Part shown: positions 7,971 to 17,889 of the stretch, one piece after another
Layout: the number at the start of each line of letters is the position of its first letter
Numbering within the stretch: the stretch's first letter is position 1
Notes under the pieces: generated by a model
Told to the model about the DNA's origin: nothing
Database searches by the model: none
The model's input: only the letters and a program-made list of their open reading frames with translations
DNA from: Saprospiraceae bacterium
GTDB lineage: Bacteria > Bacteroidota > Bacteroidia > Chitinophagales > Saprospiraceae
Direction: 5' to 3'
Assembly: GCA_013214355.1 (NCBI GenBank)
Contig: JABSSL010000083.1
Coordinates: forward strand, 1 to 64,000
Length of the DNA stretch: 64,000 bases
Program-made: the position numbers and the translations under genes

Positions 7971-9047
7971 TTGCGAGCAAAAAGCACTTTGATTGATTAT
8001 CTAATAGTGGGGCAAGGTATTGCCGGGACCCTAATGGGATATTTTCTGCAAAAGGCCGGTAAACGGATTCACGTGCTGGATAATGATTCTCCACGGTCAT
8101 CTTCCAAGCATGCGGCAGGCATTATCAATCCCGTGACTGGGAGGCGATTTGTGAAATCTTGGCGGATTGAAGACTTGATGCCCTTTGCACATCAGACTTA
8201 TCAAAACATCGAACTTGAGTTTGAGATTAAGGTCTTTCACCATATTCCACTTATCCGAACGCTTTACGATCAAAAAGATCGGAACAACTGGATGCTTAGG
8301 ATTACGGATCCCGCCTACGAGAAATACATGGATGGAAAGGCAGATCTTGGTTCCTATGAAGGGCAATTGCACCCAGATTTTAGCTATGGGCAGACCCTTC
8401 AGACGGCTCGTTTAGATATGCCTGCTTTCATTGCTCATTTTCGAAAATATTGGGAGAAGCGCGGGGAATTCAGTATTTCTCAATTGTCAGTAGAAGATCT
8501 CGATATTCAAGCGGATAGCGTCCGTTGGGGAGATTTGCAGGCAAGACAGATCATTTTCTGTGAGGGGAGCTGGGGTAAACAAAATCCTTATTTCAATTAC
8601 CTTCCATTCCGGGGAGCGAAAGGGGAGATTATGGAAGTGGCTATTCCTGGGGCGAATTTTGATCGAATCCTCAAACGAAAATTATTCATCTTACCTTTAG
8701 AAAACGGAAATTACTGGGTGGGTACCACCAATACGAATTGGTTCGACCATGAGGAACCTACCGAAGAGGGAAAGGCCGAATTGATAGAAAAATTGCAGGC
8801 CTTTCTAAAACCCGATTTTGAAATTATCGGACATCACTCCGCTATCCGACCAACCGTCAAAGACCGTCGACCCTTTCTTGGCCATCATCCCGAACAGTCC
8901 CGCTTGATCATCTTTAATGGATTGGGAACTAAAGGGGCATCTCTTGGTCCCTATTGGGCGGCCCATTTGGTGGATCATCTCCTGAAGGGTGCAGACTTAG
9001 ACCCTAGCGTAGATATCCGTCGTTATCCCTATCCCGCCCCCGCTTAA
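7971..9047 (+). CDS. FAD-dependent oxidoreductase (DAO family)
   Basis: 358 residues. The N-terminal dinucleotide-binding motif YLIVGQGIAGTLMGYFLQ (about 10-27) matches the GxGxxG Rossmann fold that binds FAD. A second element near the C-terminus (GLGTKGASLGPYWAAHL) is typical of D-amino-acid-oxidase-like proteins such as glycine/sarcosine oxidases, as are SSKHAAGIINPVTGRRF and the segment around AIRPTVKDRRPFLG. The substrate is probably an amine or amino acid but cannot be specified. No ATG fits the N-terminus; I use TTG at 7971, with another in-frame TTG at 7989. It follows the TolC-like gene by 15 bp. Confidence 0.85.
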   Translation: MRAKSTLIDYLIVGQGIAGTLMGYFLQKAGKRIHVLDNDSPRSSSKHAAGIINPVTGRRFVKSWRIEDLMPFAHQTYQNIELEFEIKVFHHIPLIRTLYDQKDRNNWMLRITDPAYEKYMDGKADLGSYEGQLHPDFSYGQTLQTARLDMPAFIAHFRKYWEKRGEFSISQLSVEDLDIQADSVRWGDLQARQIIFCEGSWGKQNPYFNYLPFRGAKGEIMEVAIPGANFDRILKRKLFILPLENGNYWVGTTNTNWFDHEEPTEEGKAELIEKLQAFLKPDFEIIGHHSAIRPTVKDRRPFLGHHPEQSRLIIFNGLGTKGASLGPYWAAHLVDHLLKGADLDPSVDIRRYPYPAPA

Positions 9048-9221
9048 GGGCCAATAATCAAGAATAATCTGGATTCATTTATACTTTTTTATCAATTCAT
9101 GCTGTTTACTGTTATAGAGCCCTTATCAAGGCTTTACCCTTTTACTGTTGTTCATACATACTGAGATAGACCCAGAACAGCTTACTATCGTCAGAACATG
9201 GTATTATTTAAACCAACTAGG

Positions 9222-12200
9222 ATGAAAGCTATAATCCCGAGTGTGGTATTGATCTTTCTTATTTTTTTGAGCCCCGTGGTCAATGCCCAAACCAAAGTAG
9301 ATATGTCTAAGTTTAGTAGTGCTTCTTATCAATCGGATTGGGAGCAAGTCGAAGGTTTTGAAAAGAAAAGATTGCCCAAGTCTGCTTTGAGCGTGGTGGA
9401 CAAGATTGTCGAGAAAGCAAGACGGGACAATAACCCTTCCCAGCTCGTTAAATCTCTCTTACATAAGGCGAAGTACCTTGAAGATACCAATGAGAATGGT
9501 CGCTTGGTAAGTATTGCCTTACTAGAAAATGAAGTAAAGCAAGTTCTTTTTCCTGCCAAACAGGTGTTGCATTCCATCTTGGGAAATATTTATCAAACAG
9601 AGCTATCCCAAAGATACTGGCGGATCAGGAATAGAACGGAGCTGCAAGAGGCTAAAGATTCCGCCGATATTAACCTCTGGACGATCGATCAGTTCGTCAG
9701 AGCAAGCACGGAACATTACTTGGCCTCTCTAGCTGAAAAGGATAAATTACTTTCCCTGCCTTCCTCCCTTTTTCAAGCTGTACTTCGCGAAGGAAAAGAG
9801 GCCAATGGCTTGCGACCCACAGTTTATGATTTCTTGGCACATAGAGCCATCGATCATTTTATGAACGATCGGAACTATCTGGCGCAACCTAAGGAACCAT
9901 TCCTACTTAATGATCCCAAACTATTCGCTGATAATAAGGCCTTTGCCGCCCATCCATTTAATTCTACAGATCAGCAGGCCTATAAATATCAAGCGCTATT
10001 GCTGTTCCAAGCGGTATTGCAAGCTCATGTAGACCGAAAGGAGGTGCCGGCCTTGGTAGATGCCGATCTGAAGCGATTGAAGTTTGTTCAGTCCTACACA
10101 GTATTGGATCAATCCGATAAGCTGTATATTGAATCTTTACAGGCACTTCAAAAGAAATATGATCGCCATTTTGTTTGGGGAGAAATCAGCATGGCCATGG
10201 CCGATTTCTACTATGAGCAAGGGAACAAATATCGGGCTGGAACTGCCGAAAACCACCAATGGGACTTAAAGAAAGCGCTGCAATTATGTGCGCAAGTAAT
10301 AGCTCGGGAAAAAGATTCCTACGCGGCTAAAAGAGCGCAGTCCCTTAAGAAGAATATCGAAATTTCTCGATTAGAAGCTACGGCTGAAAAGGTATATCTG
10401 CCTCAGGAGCCAGGCTTATTTTTGATGAAGTATAGAAATACGGAGAAGGTATATCTAAAAGTAGTTAAGGTCTTGCAGGAGGAAACGCCTGAGGATTACC
10501 AGGAATATGTTCGAAAACTAGCCAAGACGCGGGCTTTTAAATCATGGTCCTATGATCTTCCTGATCCTGGAGATTACCAGTCTCATAGTGTGGAAGGGGC
10601 GATTCCTGCGCTGCCATTGGGTAATTACGCAGTAGTCCTTTCGGATAATCGACGGTTCGATCCCAATAAGGGTAGTGTGCACGCCGTGCCGATCAAAGTG
10701 TCGCAACTAGCCTACATTCATCGTAGCGGAGCTCCTACTGAATTGCTGGTTGTGGATCGTAAGTTTGGGGAGCCTATAAAGGACGTGAAGGTTTCCATCT
10801 ATACCTATGAATACAATCGGAAGAAAAGGAAATCAGAGAGAAAATTTCGGCAAGAAACTCGTTCTGATGCCCAGGGGCTTTGCAAGATAGATGTCGATTT
10901 TCGTGGTCGATATTTTCTAGCCTTGGAGAAGGGCGATGATCGCCTTTTTCTAAGTGATCAAGGGCATTACAGTAACCAACGCCCAGGTATTTATGCGGAA
11001 CCGGGAGACAATGGTCGTAAACTCCAAATGCAATTCTTCCTGGATCGAGCTATCTACCGACCAGGACAGACTGTCTACTTTAAAGGATTATTAATAGAAG
11101 AAGGAGAACAGCTACAAGTGGCTGCTAAGGAAACGGTTGAGGTAGTCTTCAAAGATGTCAACTACCAAGAAATCAAGAAATTGACTTTAACCACCAATGA
11201 ATATGGAACCGTAAATGGTCAATTTGAGGCTCCCTCAACTGGATTGTTGGGGCGTATGTCGGTTGAGTCGCCATATGGAAGTACTTCATTTAGAGTAGAG
11301 GAATATAAACGCCCCAAATTTTCGGCTTCCTTCGAGCCTTTCACTGAAGCTTACAGCCTGGGAGATGAAATTGAAGTACAGGGCAATGCCATGGGGTTTG
11401 CAGGCAATGCCATTGATGGGGCAAAGGTCAATTTCAGAGTGGTCAGGGAAATTAGTTATCCTTGGATTCCCTGGTATTATTACGACCGCTATTTCCCCAA
11501 GAGTGGAGAGCGACAAGAAATTGCGCAAGGAGAGGCACAGACGGATAGCGAAGGTAATTTCGTAGTGAAATTTACGGCCTCGCCCGATCTTAGTTTAGAC
11601 AAGAAAGATAAGCCTGCCTTTACCTTTAAGATCACTGCTGATGTCATAGATATGAGCGGAGAGACTCATTCTACCACTAAGAGTATTAAGCTCGGTTATT
11701 TAGGCTTTGAGACCTCGGTAGAGCTACCAGCAGCTACGGATCGAAGTGATTCTCTTAGCTTAACTATAGATACCCGAAACTTAGACGGCCAATTTCAAGC
11801 TACGACGGGAGAATTAAAGATCTTTCCGCTGGAGGAACCTTCACAGCCATTACTTGATCGATACTGGGAAACACCAGACCAGCAATTACTCAAAGAAGCG
11901 CAATTCCGAAAACAATTTCCCCATTTTAGCTTTGGCAAGACCAAGCGCATGAACGAATGGCCCCGCCAAGGTGCAGCCTTAAGTCAGGGCGTTAATTCTG
12001 GTAAGCAGAAGCAGTGGATGATTGATATTAAGGACTGGGCTGTGGGACACTATTTGGCGGTCTTTACAATCGTAGATCGGGCCGGTAATGAGATAGAGAC
12101 TAGCCAAGCTTTTTTCATCTACGATAAGCAAAATCAAGCTTTGCCAAAAAACTTAGGTTTATGGAAGGCTTTCGATAAAGAGATCTATGAGCCGGGAGAG

Positions 12201-15200
12201 GAATTAAACATTCAGCTGGCGACTGGCTTCGAACAAATGTCCGTATTTATTGAGCGACAGAAGAAACAAGACTTCACTAGAGAGTGGGTGAAGATGAACC
12301 CTTGGGGACAACACACCCAAACCATAGCGGAAGCCGACCGTGGAAACATTTATTTCAAAGGGGTATCCATTAGACAGAATAGATTCTTTCAATTTGAACA
12401 GAATGTGACCGTCCCTTGGAGTAATAAAGAGCTGCAAGTAGAATACCATACCTTCCGAGACAAGCTTCGACCAGGACAAGAAGAAGAATGGAGAATTGTT
12501 ATAAAAGGTCCTAAGAAGGAGGCCGTAGCAGCGGAAGTTGCCGCCGCCATGTACGACGCTTCTTTGGATGAATTTTCCAGTAATAGTTGGTTCTATCAAC
12601 CACATGGTTATAGCTTCTATGGCCGATCCTACTGGAACCCTTCGGGCTTTGGAGAAGGGTCTAGTATTTCAGTTGGTAGAGAACGAAATAGAATGCAGCA
12701 AGCTCCGGTTAGATATTATGAAAGACTTAACTGGTTCGGGTTTGTAGAAGCCCCGATGGCCCTTCGCAGTATTCAGAAAAGGAGTTCTGCCCCAGCGGCC
12801 TATTCCGCGGTTGCTACCCCTTACAGCTATGAAGAAGAAATTGTGGTTGCTGCAGATACAGAGATGAGCGCTGTGCCACCACCACCGCCACCTCCAGCAC
12901 CGGGGGCCGAAGGGCGTGCTTATTTTGGGATGGAAGAAGCGGAGGAAGAGGAAGAAGGCGATAGTGCACCCGCAGTGAGAACCAATTTAAATGAAACGGT
13001 CTTCTTTTTACCCGATTTACGGACCGATAAGGATGGAAATGTGATCATTCAATTCAAAATGAATGAGGCCTTGACCAAATGGAAATTCCTATTATTTGCA
13101 CATACGAAGGATCTGAAGCTGGGATCAAGTACTAAGATGGTCCAGACCCAGAAAGAGCTAATGGTTTTACCTAATGCTCCTCGCTTTTTAAGAGAGACCG
13201 ATGAAATGCTGTACACCGCGAAAATCGCTAACCTCTCAGATAAGGATTTGAATGGGGTTGCGGAGCTAAACTTATTTGACGCCATGGATAGAAAAGCCGT
13301 GGACCTGGCTTTTGAACTTGGCAATAGGGAAAGAAACTTTGAAGTCAAAGTAGGCCAATCTACCGTTGTTAGTTGGCTGCTAAAGGTGCCGGCAGATGGA
13401 ATGGCGGCGCTCGTTCACCGAGTTACAGCCAAGGCGGGAGATTTTGCTGATGGAGAGGAAAGTGTCATCCCAGTGCTTAGCAATAGAATGCTAGTCACTG
13501 AAGCTATGACACTACCCTTGCGTGCTGACGAATCCCGTACTTTTACCTTTGAATCTCTCAAGCGTTCCGGGGCTTCCAAAACGCTAACGCATCATGCGTT
13601 GAGTTTAGAAATGACTAGTAATCCGGCCTGGTATGCGGTACAGTCCTTACCTTATTTGATGGAATATCCCCATGAGTGTACGGAGCAAATCTTTAATAGA
13701 TTTTATGCCAATACACTGGCGGCAGGAATCGTGCAGCAACAACCAGCTATTGAAGGAATGTTCGAAGCGTGGGCTTCTGCAGATGTATTTGAAAGCGCTT
13801 TGGCTAAGAATGAAGAGCTAAAGCAACTTTTGTTAGAAGAAACTCCGTGGGTCTTGAATGCCCAAAGTGAAGAACAGCAAAGACGGAATATTGCCTTGCT
13901 CTTCGACCTGGGTAGAATGAAGAAAGAGCGAGACAATGTGATCCAGCAGTTAGCTGAACGCCAATCGCCAGATGGAGGTTATAGTTGGTTTCCTGGGGGA
14001 AGAGATAGCTGGTATATCACTCAGTACTTGTTGGAAGGGATTGGGCACCTGGAACATTTGCAGGTTCTCAATGCTAGTACAGATCAACTACTGCCAGAGA
14101 TTATCAATAGTAGTCTTGCCTTCGTGGACAGAGCATTTCAAACGCATTACGATGAACTACAGCGGAAGATCCAAAATGGTACCACAAAACTAGATGCAGA
14201 CCATCTAACCAGCCTTGTAATCCATTATATGTATACCCGATCTTTATTTGCCTTACAAGATGAAGCGGGTAGTCAGGAGGAAGCCCTAGGGTATTTCTTA
14301 GATCAAGCCAAGAAGTATTGGGTAAACCGAGGCGTATATCAGCAAGGGATGATTGCGTTGGCTTTACATCGTTATGGTGAACAAGCAGCAGCTATGGACA
14401 TTATCCGTTCGCTGGATGAAAGGGCCATTAGAAATGAAGAATTGGGCATGTATTGGAAGTACAACCGAGGATGGTTCTGGCAAGATCTCCCGATCGAAAC
14501 ACACGTATTGCTATTAGAAGCTTTTGCGGAGGTGGCAAACGATATGACAGCGGTGGATGAAATGAAAATATGGTTGCTGAAAAACAAGCAAACGAGTCAT
14601 TGGAAAACCACTAAAGCGACAGCAGCAGCTATTTATGGTTTATTGGGGTATGGCCAAAACTGGCTTCAGGAAACGGAAGATGTAAAAATTAACTTCCCTA
14701 GGGCCCCGAGGAAAGCCTACCAAGCTTCGATACAACAGGCACAAGCTGGCCAAACACCAGGAGTTGGATACTATAAGGTAGATTTTGCTACAGATAAAAT
14801 ATCAAAGGATTATGCTACCGTCAAGGTGAAGAATCCGAATGACTACATCGTTTGGGGCGGCTTGTACTGGCAGTACTTTGAAGACTTGGATGCGATAAAA
14901 ACTTTTGAGGAAACGCCCTTGCAGTTAAAGAAGCAGCTATTTAAGGTGGGGTATGATGATAATGGAGAGGTGTTGACTGAGCTGAGTGACGGTGGCTCAT
15001 TACAACCTGGCGAAAAAATTAAGGTGCGAATAGTGCTGAAAGTAGACAGAGATATGGAGTATATTCATATGAAGGATATGCGCGCTAGTGGATTGGAGCC
15101 GATCAATGTACTGAGCCGATACAAGTGGCAAGATGGTTTAGGTTACTACGAAAGTACGAAGGATGTGGCTACACACTTCTTTTTTGACTATTTGCCCAAG

Positions 15201-15338
15201 GGGACGTACGTATTTGAATATCCATTGAGAGTAGTGCACGAAGGACAATTTAGTAATGGCATTACGACGATACAGAGTATGTACGCACCAGAATTTACTA
15301 GCCATTCTGAAGGTATGCAAGTTGAAATTAAGCGCTGA
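9222..15338 (+). CDS. Giant alpha-2-macroglobulin-like protein with thioester motif
   Basis: 2038 residues from the ATG at 9222; an ATG 24 bp upstream would add eight residues ahead of a good signal peptide (MKAIIPSVVLIFLIFLSPVV, then NAQ). The cleavage site suggests a soluble or envelope-associated protein and not a lipoprotein. The order is a helical N-terminal part (about 20-400), macroglobulin beta domains including the DRAIYRPGQTVYFKG signature, a flexible linker with a seven-proline run and an acidic block (about 1215-1250), then the alpha-2-macroglobulin region and the all-helical thioester domain. The thioester signature is C-T-E-Q at Cys1486 to Gln1489. Family members trap proteases by covalent thioester attack. 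Unlike the E. coli type there is no neighbouring PBP1C gene. Substrate in this organism is unknown. Confidence 0.88.
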   Translation: MKAIIPSVVLIFLIFLSPVVNAQTKVDMSKFSSASYQSDWEQVEGFEKKRLPKSALSVVDKIVEKARRDNNPSQLVKSLLHKAKYLEDTNENGRLVSIALLENEVKQVLFPAKQVLHSILGNIYQTELSQRYWRIRNRTELQEAKDSADINLWTIDQFVRASTEHYLASLAEKDKLLSLPSSLFQAVLREGKEANGLRPTVYDFLAHRAIDHFMNDRNYLAQPKEPFLLNDPKLFADNKAFAAHPFNSTDQQAYKYQALLLFQAVLQAHVDRKEVPALVDADLKRLKFVQSYTVLDQSDKLYIESLQALQKKYDRHFVWGEISMAMADFYYEQGNKYRAGTAENHQWDLKKALQLCAQVIAREKDSYAAKRAQSLKKNIEISRLEATAEKVYLPQEPGLFLMKYRNTEKVYLKVVKVLQEETPEDYQEYVRKLAKTRAFKSWSYDLPDPGDYQSHSVEGAIPALPLGNYAVVLSDNRRFDPNKGSVHAVPIKVSQLAYIHRSGAPTELLVVDRKFGEPIKDVKVSIYTYEYNRKKRKSERKFRQETRSDAQGLCKIDVDFRGRYFLALEKGDDRLFLSDQGHYSNQRPGIYAEPGDNGRKLQMQFFLDRAIYRPGQTVYFKGLLIEEGEQLQVAAKETVEVVFKDVNYQEIKKLTLTTNEYGTVNGQFEAPSTGLLGRMSVESPYGSTSFRVEEYKRPKFSASFEPFTEAYSLGDEIEVQGNAMGFAGNAIDGAKVNFRVVREISYPWIPWYYYDRYFPKSGERQEIAQGEAQTDSEGNFVVKFTASPDLSLDKKDKPAFTFKITADVIDMSGETHSTTKSIKLGYLGFETSVELPAATDRSDSLSLTIDTRNLDGQFQATTGELKIFPLEEPSQPLLDRYWETPDQQLLKEAQFRKQFPHFSFGKTKRMNEWPRQGAALSQGVNSGKQKQWMIDIKDWAVGHYLAVFTIVDRAGNEIETSQAFFIYDKQNQALPKNLGLWKAFDKEIYEPGEELNIQLATGFEQMSVFIERQKKQDFTREWVKMNPWGQHTQTIAEADRGNIYFKGVSIRQNRFFQFEQNVTVPWSNKELQVEYHTFRDKLRPGQEEEWRIVIKGPKKEAVAAEVAAAMYDASLDEFSSNSWFYQPHGYSFYGRSYWNPSGFGEGSSISVGRERNRMQQAPVRYYERLNWFGFVEAPMALRSIQKRSSAPAAYSAVATPYSYEEEIVVAADTEMSAVPPPPPPPAPGAEGRAYFGMEEAEEEEEGDSAPAVRTNLNETVFFLPDLRTDKDGNVIIQFKMNEALTKWKFLLFAHTKDLKLGSSTKMVQTQKELMVLPNAPRFLRETDEMLYTAKIANLSDKDLNGVAELNLFDAMDRKAVDLAFELGNRERNFEVKVGQSTVVSWLLKVPADGMAALVHRVTAKAGDFADGEESVIPVLSNRMLVTEAMTLPLRADESRTFTFESLKRSGASKTLTHHALSLEMTSNPAWYAVQSLPYLMEYPHECTEQIFNRFYANTLAAGIVQQQPAIEGMFEAWASADVFESALAKNEELKQLLLEETPWVLNAQSEEQQRRNIALLFDLGRMKKERDNVIQQLAERQSPDGGYSWFPGGRDSWYITQYLLEGIGHLEHLQVLNASTDQLLPEIINSSLAFVDRAFQTHYDELQRKIQNGTTKLDADHLTSLVIHYMYTRSLFALQDEAGSQEEALGYFLDQAKKYWVNRGVYQQGMIALALHRYGEQAAAMDIIRSLDERAIRNEELGMYWKYNRGWFWQDLPIETHVLLLEAFAEVANDMTAVDEMKIWLLKNKQTSHWKTTKATAAAIYGLLGYGQNWLQETEDVKINFPRAPRKAYQASIQQAQAGQTPGVGYYKVDFATDKISKDYATVKVKNPNDYIVWGGLYWQYFEDLDAIKTFEETPLQLKKQLFKVGYDDNGEVLTELSDGGSLQPGEKIKVRIVLKVDRDMEYIHMKDMRASGLEPINVLSRYKWQDGLGYYESTKDVATHFFFDYLPKGTYVFEYPLRVVHEGQFSNGITTIQSMYAPEFTSHSEGMQVEIKR

Positions 15339-15441
15339 TTTTATAGCTATTGATCCTAAAAGAGCGTAGAATTGTCGAGAAAAGAAAGCATAAATGGCGC
15401 TAAAGTGTTAAATTGAAGGAGATTCGTAATTTTAGAAGCAT

Positions 15442-16143
15442 ATGAAAAAGCAAATTTGGAAGTTTGCCACAAAACAAGTAAAAAAGACGATTATGGGTAG
15501 TGAAAAAAGTAGCAAGTCGAAGCACGCGGATACGGTCATCCGTAACCACGTGATCTGGGCGATGGGTACCGGTTTCATTCCTGTTCCTATTGCAGACGTT
15601 TTTGCTGCCACTGCGGTACAAATGGACATGATCCGACAGCTTTGTCGGGTGTACGATCTTGAATTTTCAGAGACGCAAGGAAAAGCTATTGTTACCTCAT
15701 TGACCAGTTCTATTCTGGCCAGAGCAGGCGCTAGGAGCGTAGTGAAGCTGATCCCAGGCCTAGGTACCATTATTGGCGGTGTAACTATTTCTGTATTCAA
15801 CGGTGCATCTACTTATGCCTTAGGCGAAGTATTCAAGAAGCACTTTGATATGGGGGGAACCATCTTGGATTTCGATACAGAAAGATTAAAGAAAGTCTTC
15901 AAAGAGAAATTTGAGAAAGGTAAAAAAGTGGCTGAGGATTTGAAGAAAGAACAGGATGCCTCCCAAGAAGCAGGTGAACCTGTAACGGAAACTACTACTG
16001 AAGCTGAACCTGTAGGCGAAGCAGCACCTACCAAAGAGGATGTTTTAGCCAAACTGAAGGAGCTAGGAGAATTGAAAGCTCAAGGTATCATCACCGACGA
16101 GGAGTTTGCCGAAATGAAAAAGAAACTAATCTCTGACTTCTAG
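15442..16143 (+). CDS. DUF697 (YcjF-like) protein with C-terminal SHOCT domain
   Basis: 233 residues. The core (about 30-135) has the Ala/Gly-rich hydrophobic segments of DUF697: IPVPIADVFAATAVQMDMI followed by an amphipathic segment with ARAGARSVVKLIPGLGTIIGG. A Glu/Thr/Ala-rich linker follows. The last 35 residues (KLKELGELKAQGIITDEEF) are a SHOCT domain, a short helical oligomerisation module. The protein is probably membrane-associated. DUF697 proteins are often linked to GTPases, but none is adjacent here. The gene stands alone, with GAAGGAG about 22 bp upstream and a strong terminator behind it. Function unknown. Confidence 0.8.
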   Translation: MKKQIWKFATKQVKKTIMGSEKSSKSKHADTVIRNHVIWAMGTGFIPVPIADVFAATAVQMDMIRQLCRVYDLEFSETQGKAIVTSLTSSILARAGARSVVKLIPGLGTIIGGVTISVFNGASTYALGEVFKKHFDMGGTILDFDTERLKKVFKEKFEKGKKVAEDLKKEQDASQEAGEPVTETTTEAEPVGEAAPTKEDVLAKLKELGELKAQGIITDEEFAEMKKKLISDF

Positions 16144-16182
16144 TCGAGATTTTCTATAAAGAGCTTATTGCTATCGAAACGG

Positions 16183-16214
16183 GCATCAGATCAATCTGTA
16201 TCTGATGCTTTTTT
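16183..16214. terminator. Intrinsic terminator between convergent genes
   Basis: GCATCAGAT (16183-16191) pairs with ATCTGATGC (16200-16208) and is followed by six T residues. It sits between the DUF697 gene and the convergent tsaD and should end the DUF697 transcript. Confidence 0.85.
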
Positions 16215-16229
16215 ATATTACCCCATTAC

Positions 16230-17231
16230 TTATATATTCCAGCGAGCCACCGGAGCTACGCCCTGATCACTGAATTGTTCCTCCAAATATTTGTAATAAG
16301 CAGTTACCCCAATCATAGCTGCATTATCCGTGCAGTATTCAAATTTCGGGATAAAAGTTTGCCAGCCCAGTTCCTCACCAGTTTGCTGTAGTGCCTTTCT
16401 TAAACCACTATTTGCAGAAACTCCACCCGCGATAGCAACAGTTTGAATGCCCGTCTGTTTGACGGCAAGCTTTAGCTTGTTCATCAGGATACTTACAATC
16501 CGGTCTTGCACAGAGGCGCAGATATTTGGCATTTCCTCTTCCAGAAAATTGGGTTGTTCCTTGACTTGTTTCTTTAGAAAATAGAGAATCCCCGTCTTAA
16601 GCCCGCTGAAGCTGAAGTCTAGACCAGGAATCTTAGGCTCAGAGAAGGAGAACTTCGCCTCACCCTGCTGGGCGAGTTGATCGATGATTGGTCCAGCAGG
16701 GTATTCTAATCCTAAGATTTTTCCCGTTTTATCAAATGCTTCGCCCGCCGCATCGTCGATGGTCTGACCCAGAATTTCCATATCCAGGTAATTATTGATG
16801 CGTACAATTTGTGTATGCCCGCCGGATACAGTAAGACATAGGAAAGGAAAGCTGGGGTGCGGTGCTTCGGCAAAGTGAGCCAAGACGTGAGCTTTCATAT
16901 GATGCACCTCTATGAGTGGGATATCTAAACTCAGGGCCATGCCTTTGGCAAAGGACACCCCGACCATTAAGGAACCGATAAGACCAGGCCCCTTGGTGAA
17001 GCCAATAGCGTGTAATTCCTCTTTGCGTATCCCCGCCTTTTTCAGGGCTAAATCCACTACCGGAATAATATTGGCTTGGTGTGCTCGGGAGGCTACCTCC
17101 GGAACGACTCCGCCATATAGCCGATGAGCCTCCTGATTGGCCACACAATTGCTCAGGACTTCTCCATCCTGAATGACGGCAGCAGAAGTATCATCACAGG
17201 AAGATTCGATTGCTAAAATGTTTATCTGCAT
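16230..17231 (-). CDS. tsaD: tRNA N6-adenosine threonylcarbamoyltransferase TsaD
   Basis: 333 residues, full length. TsaD, with TsaB and TsaE, transfers the threonylcarbamoyl group to A37 of tRNAs that read ANN codons. It has the ASKHA-fold phosphate motif at the N-terminus (LAIESSCDDTSAAV), the iron-binding HxxxH pair (His111 and His115 in HHMKAH), the SGGHTQIV loop, DDAAGEAFDKTGK, and the C-terminal AIAGGVSANSGLR and CTDNAAMIG segments. A possible -7 element TATTTTTG lies on the minus strand at 17239-17246, just before the start codon. It is divergent from the gene at 17308. Confidence 0.98.
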   Translation of the reverse strand: MQINILAIESSCDDTSAAVIQDGEVLSNCVANQEAHRLYGGVVPEVASRAHQANIIPVVDLALKKAGIRKEELHAIGFTKGPGLIGSLMVGVSFAKGMALSLDIPLIEVHHMKAHVLAHFAEAPHPSFPFLCLTVSGGHTQIVRINNYLDMEILGQTIDDAAGEAFDKTGKILGLEYPAGPIIDQLAQQGEAKFSFSEPKIPGLDFSFSGLKTGILYFLKKQVKEQPNFLEEEMPNICASVQDRIVSILMNKLKLAVKQTGIQTVAIAGGVSANSGLRKALQQTGEELGWQTFIPKFEYCTDNAAMIGVTAYYKYLEEQFSDQGVAPVARWNI

Positions 17232-17307
17232 AGGATCGCAAAAATAGCTTCTTGTTCAAATCTTTTAACGAAAAATTATTATCATTGCATCAAAACAAAC
17301 CGAAAAA

Positions 17308-17889
17308 ATGAGATTACTTATTAATTTGCTTCTCGCTGCCGTAGTAATCGGGTTGGTCTGGACATTAATTAGCAGCATTCAGGAACCTATCGCATTTAAG
17401 GCAGAAAAGGAAAAACGTGAGCGAGCTGTAGTTGAGCGCTTGATGGAAGTTCGTACTGCTCAAGATTTGTTCCGTAGTATCAAAGGCGGCTTTTCTCCTA
17501 CTTTCGACTCTTTGAGAGAGACGCTGATGACGGATAGTTTCGCTGTAGTGAAAGTGATTGGTGACCCTGATGATCCTAATTTCACTGGAGAAATCGTGTA
17601 TGATACTATTCTATCTCCAGCTATCGATTCCATTCAAACTTTGGGTATCAATCTTGATTCCCTTTCTATCGTGCCTTACGGTGGCGGTGTAAAGTTTGAA
17701 ATTGCTGCTGATACCATCACTTATCAGAAGACAACGGTAAATGTGGTAGAAGTCGGTATTCCTCGTAGAGTATTCATGGGGAAATACAAAGACAAGCGAT
17801 TTGCTAAGTATGATCAAGGATATGATCCAAACAAACCGATCAAGTTTGGTAACATGAACGCACCCAATTTGTCCGGTAACTGGGAATGA
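17308..17889 (+). CDS. Conserved hypothetical protein with one N-terminal membrane helix
   Basis: 193 residues. One hydrophobic helix at the N-terminus (RLLINLLLAAVVIGLVWTLI) is followed by a charged helix (EKEKRERAVVERLMEVRTAQ) and a globular beta-rich remainder that would face the periplasm. I recognise it only as a type common in Bacteroidota next to DUF3822 genes. Its stop overlaps the start of the DUF3822 gene (ATGA), so the two are translationally coupled. The neighbourhood tsaD, this gene, DUF3822 and rsmD looks like a conserved block. Function unknown. Confidence 0.85.
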   Translation: MRLLINLLLAAVVIGLVWTLISSIQEPIAFKAEKEKRERAVVERLMEVRTAQDLFRSIKGGFSPTFDSLRETLMTDSFAVVKVIGDPDDPNFTGEIVYDTILSPAIDSIQTLGINLDSLSIVPYGGGVKFEIAADTITYQKTTVNVVEVGIPRRVFMGKYKDKRFAKYDQGYDPNKPIKFGNMNAPNLSGNWE

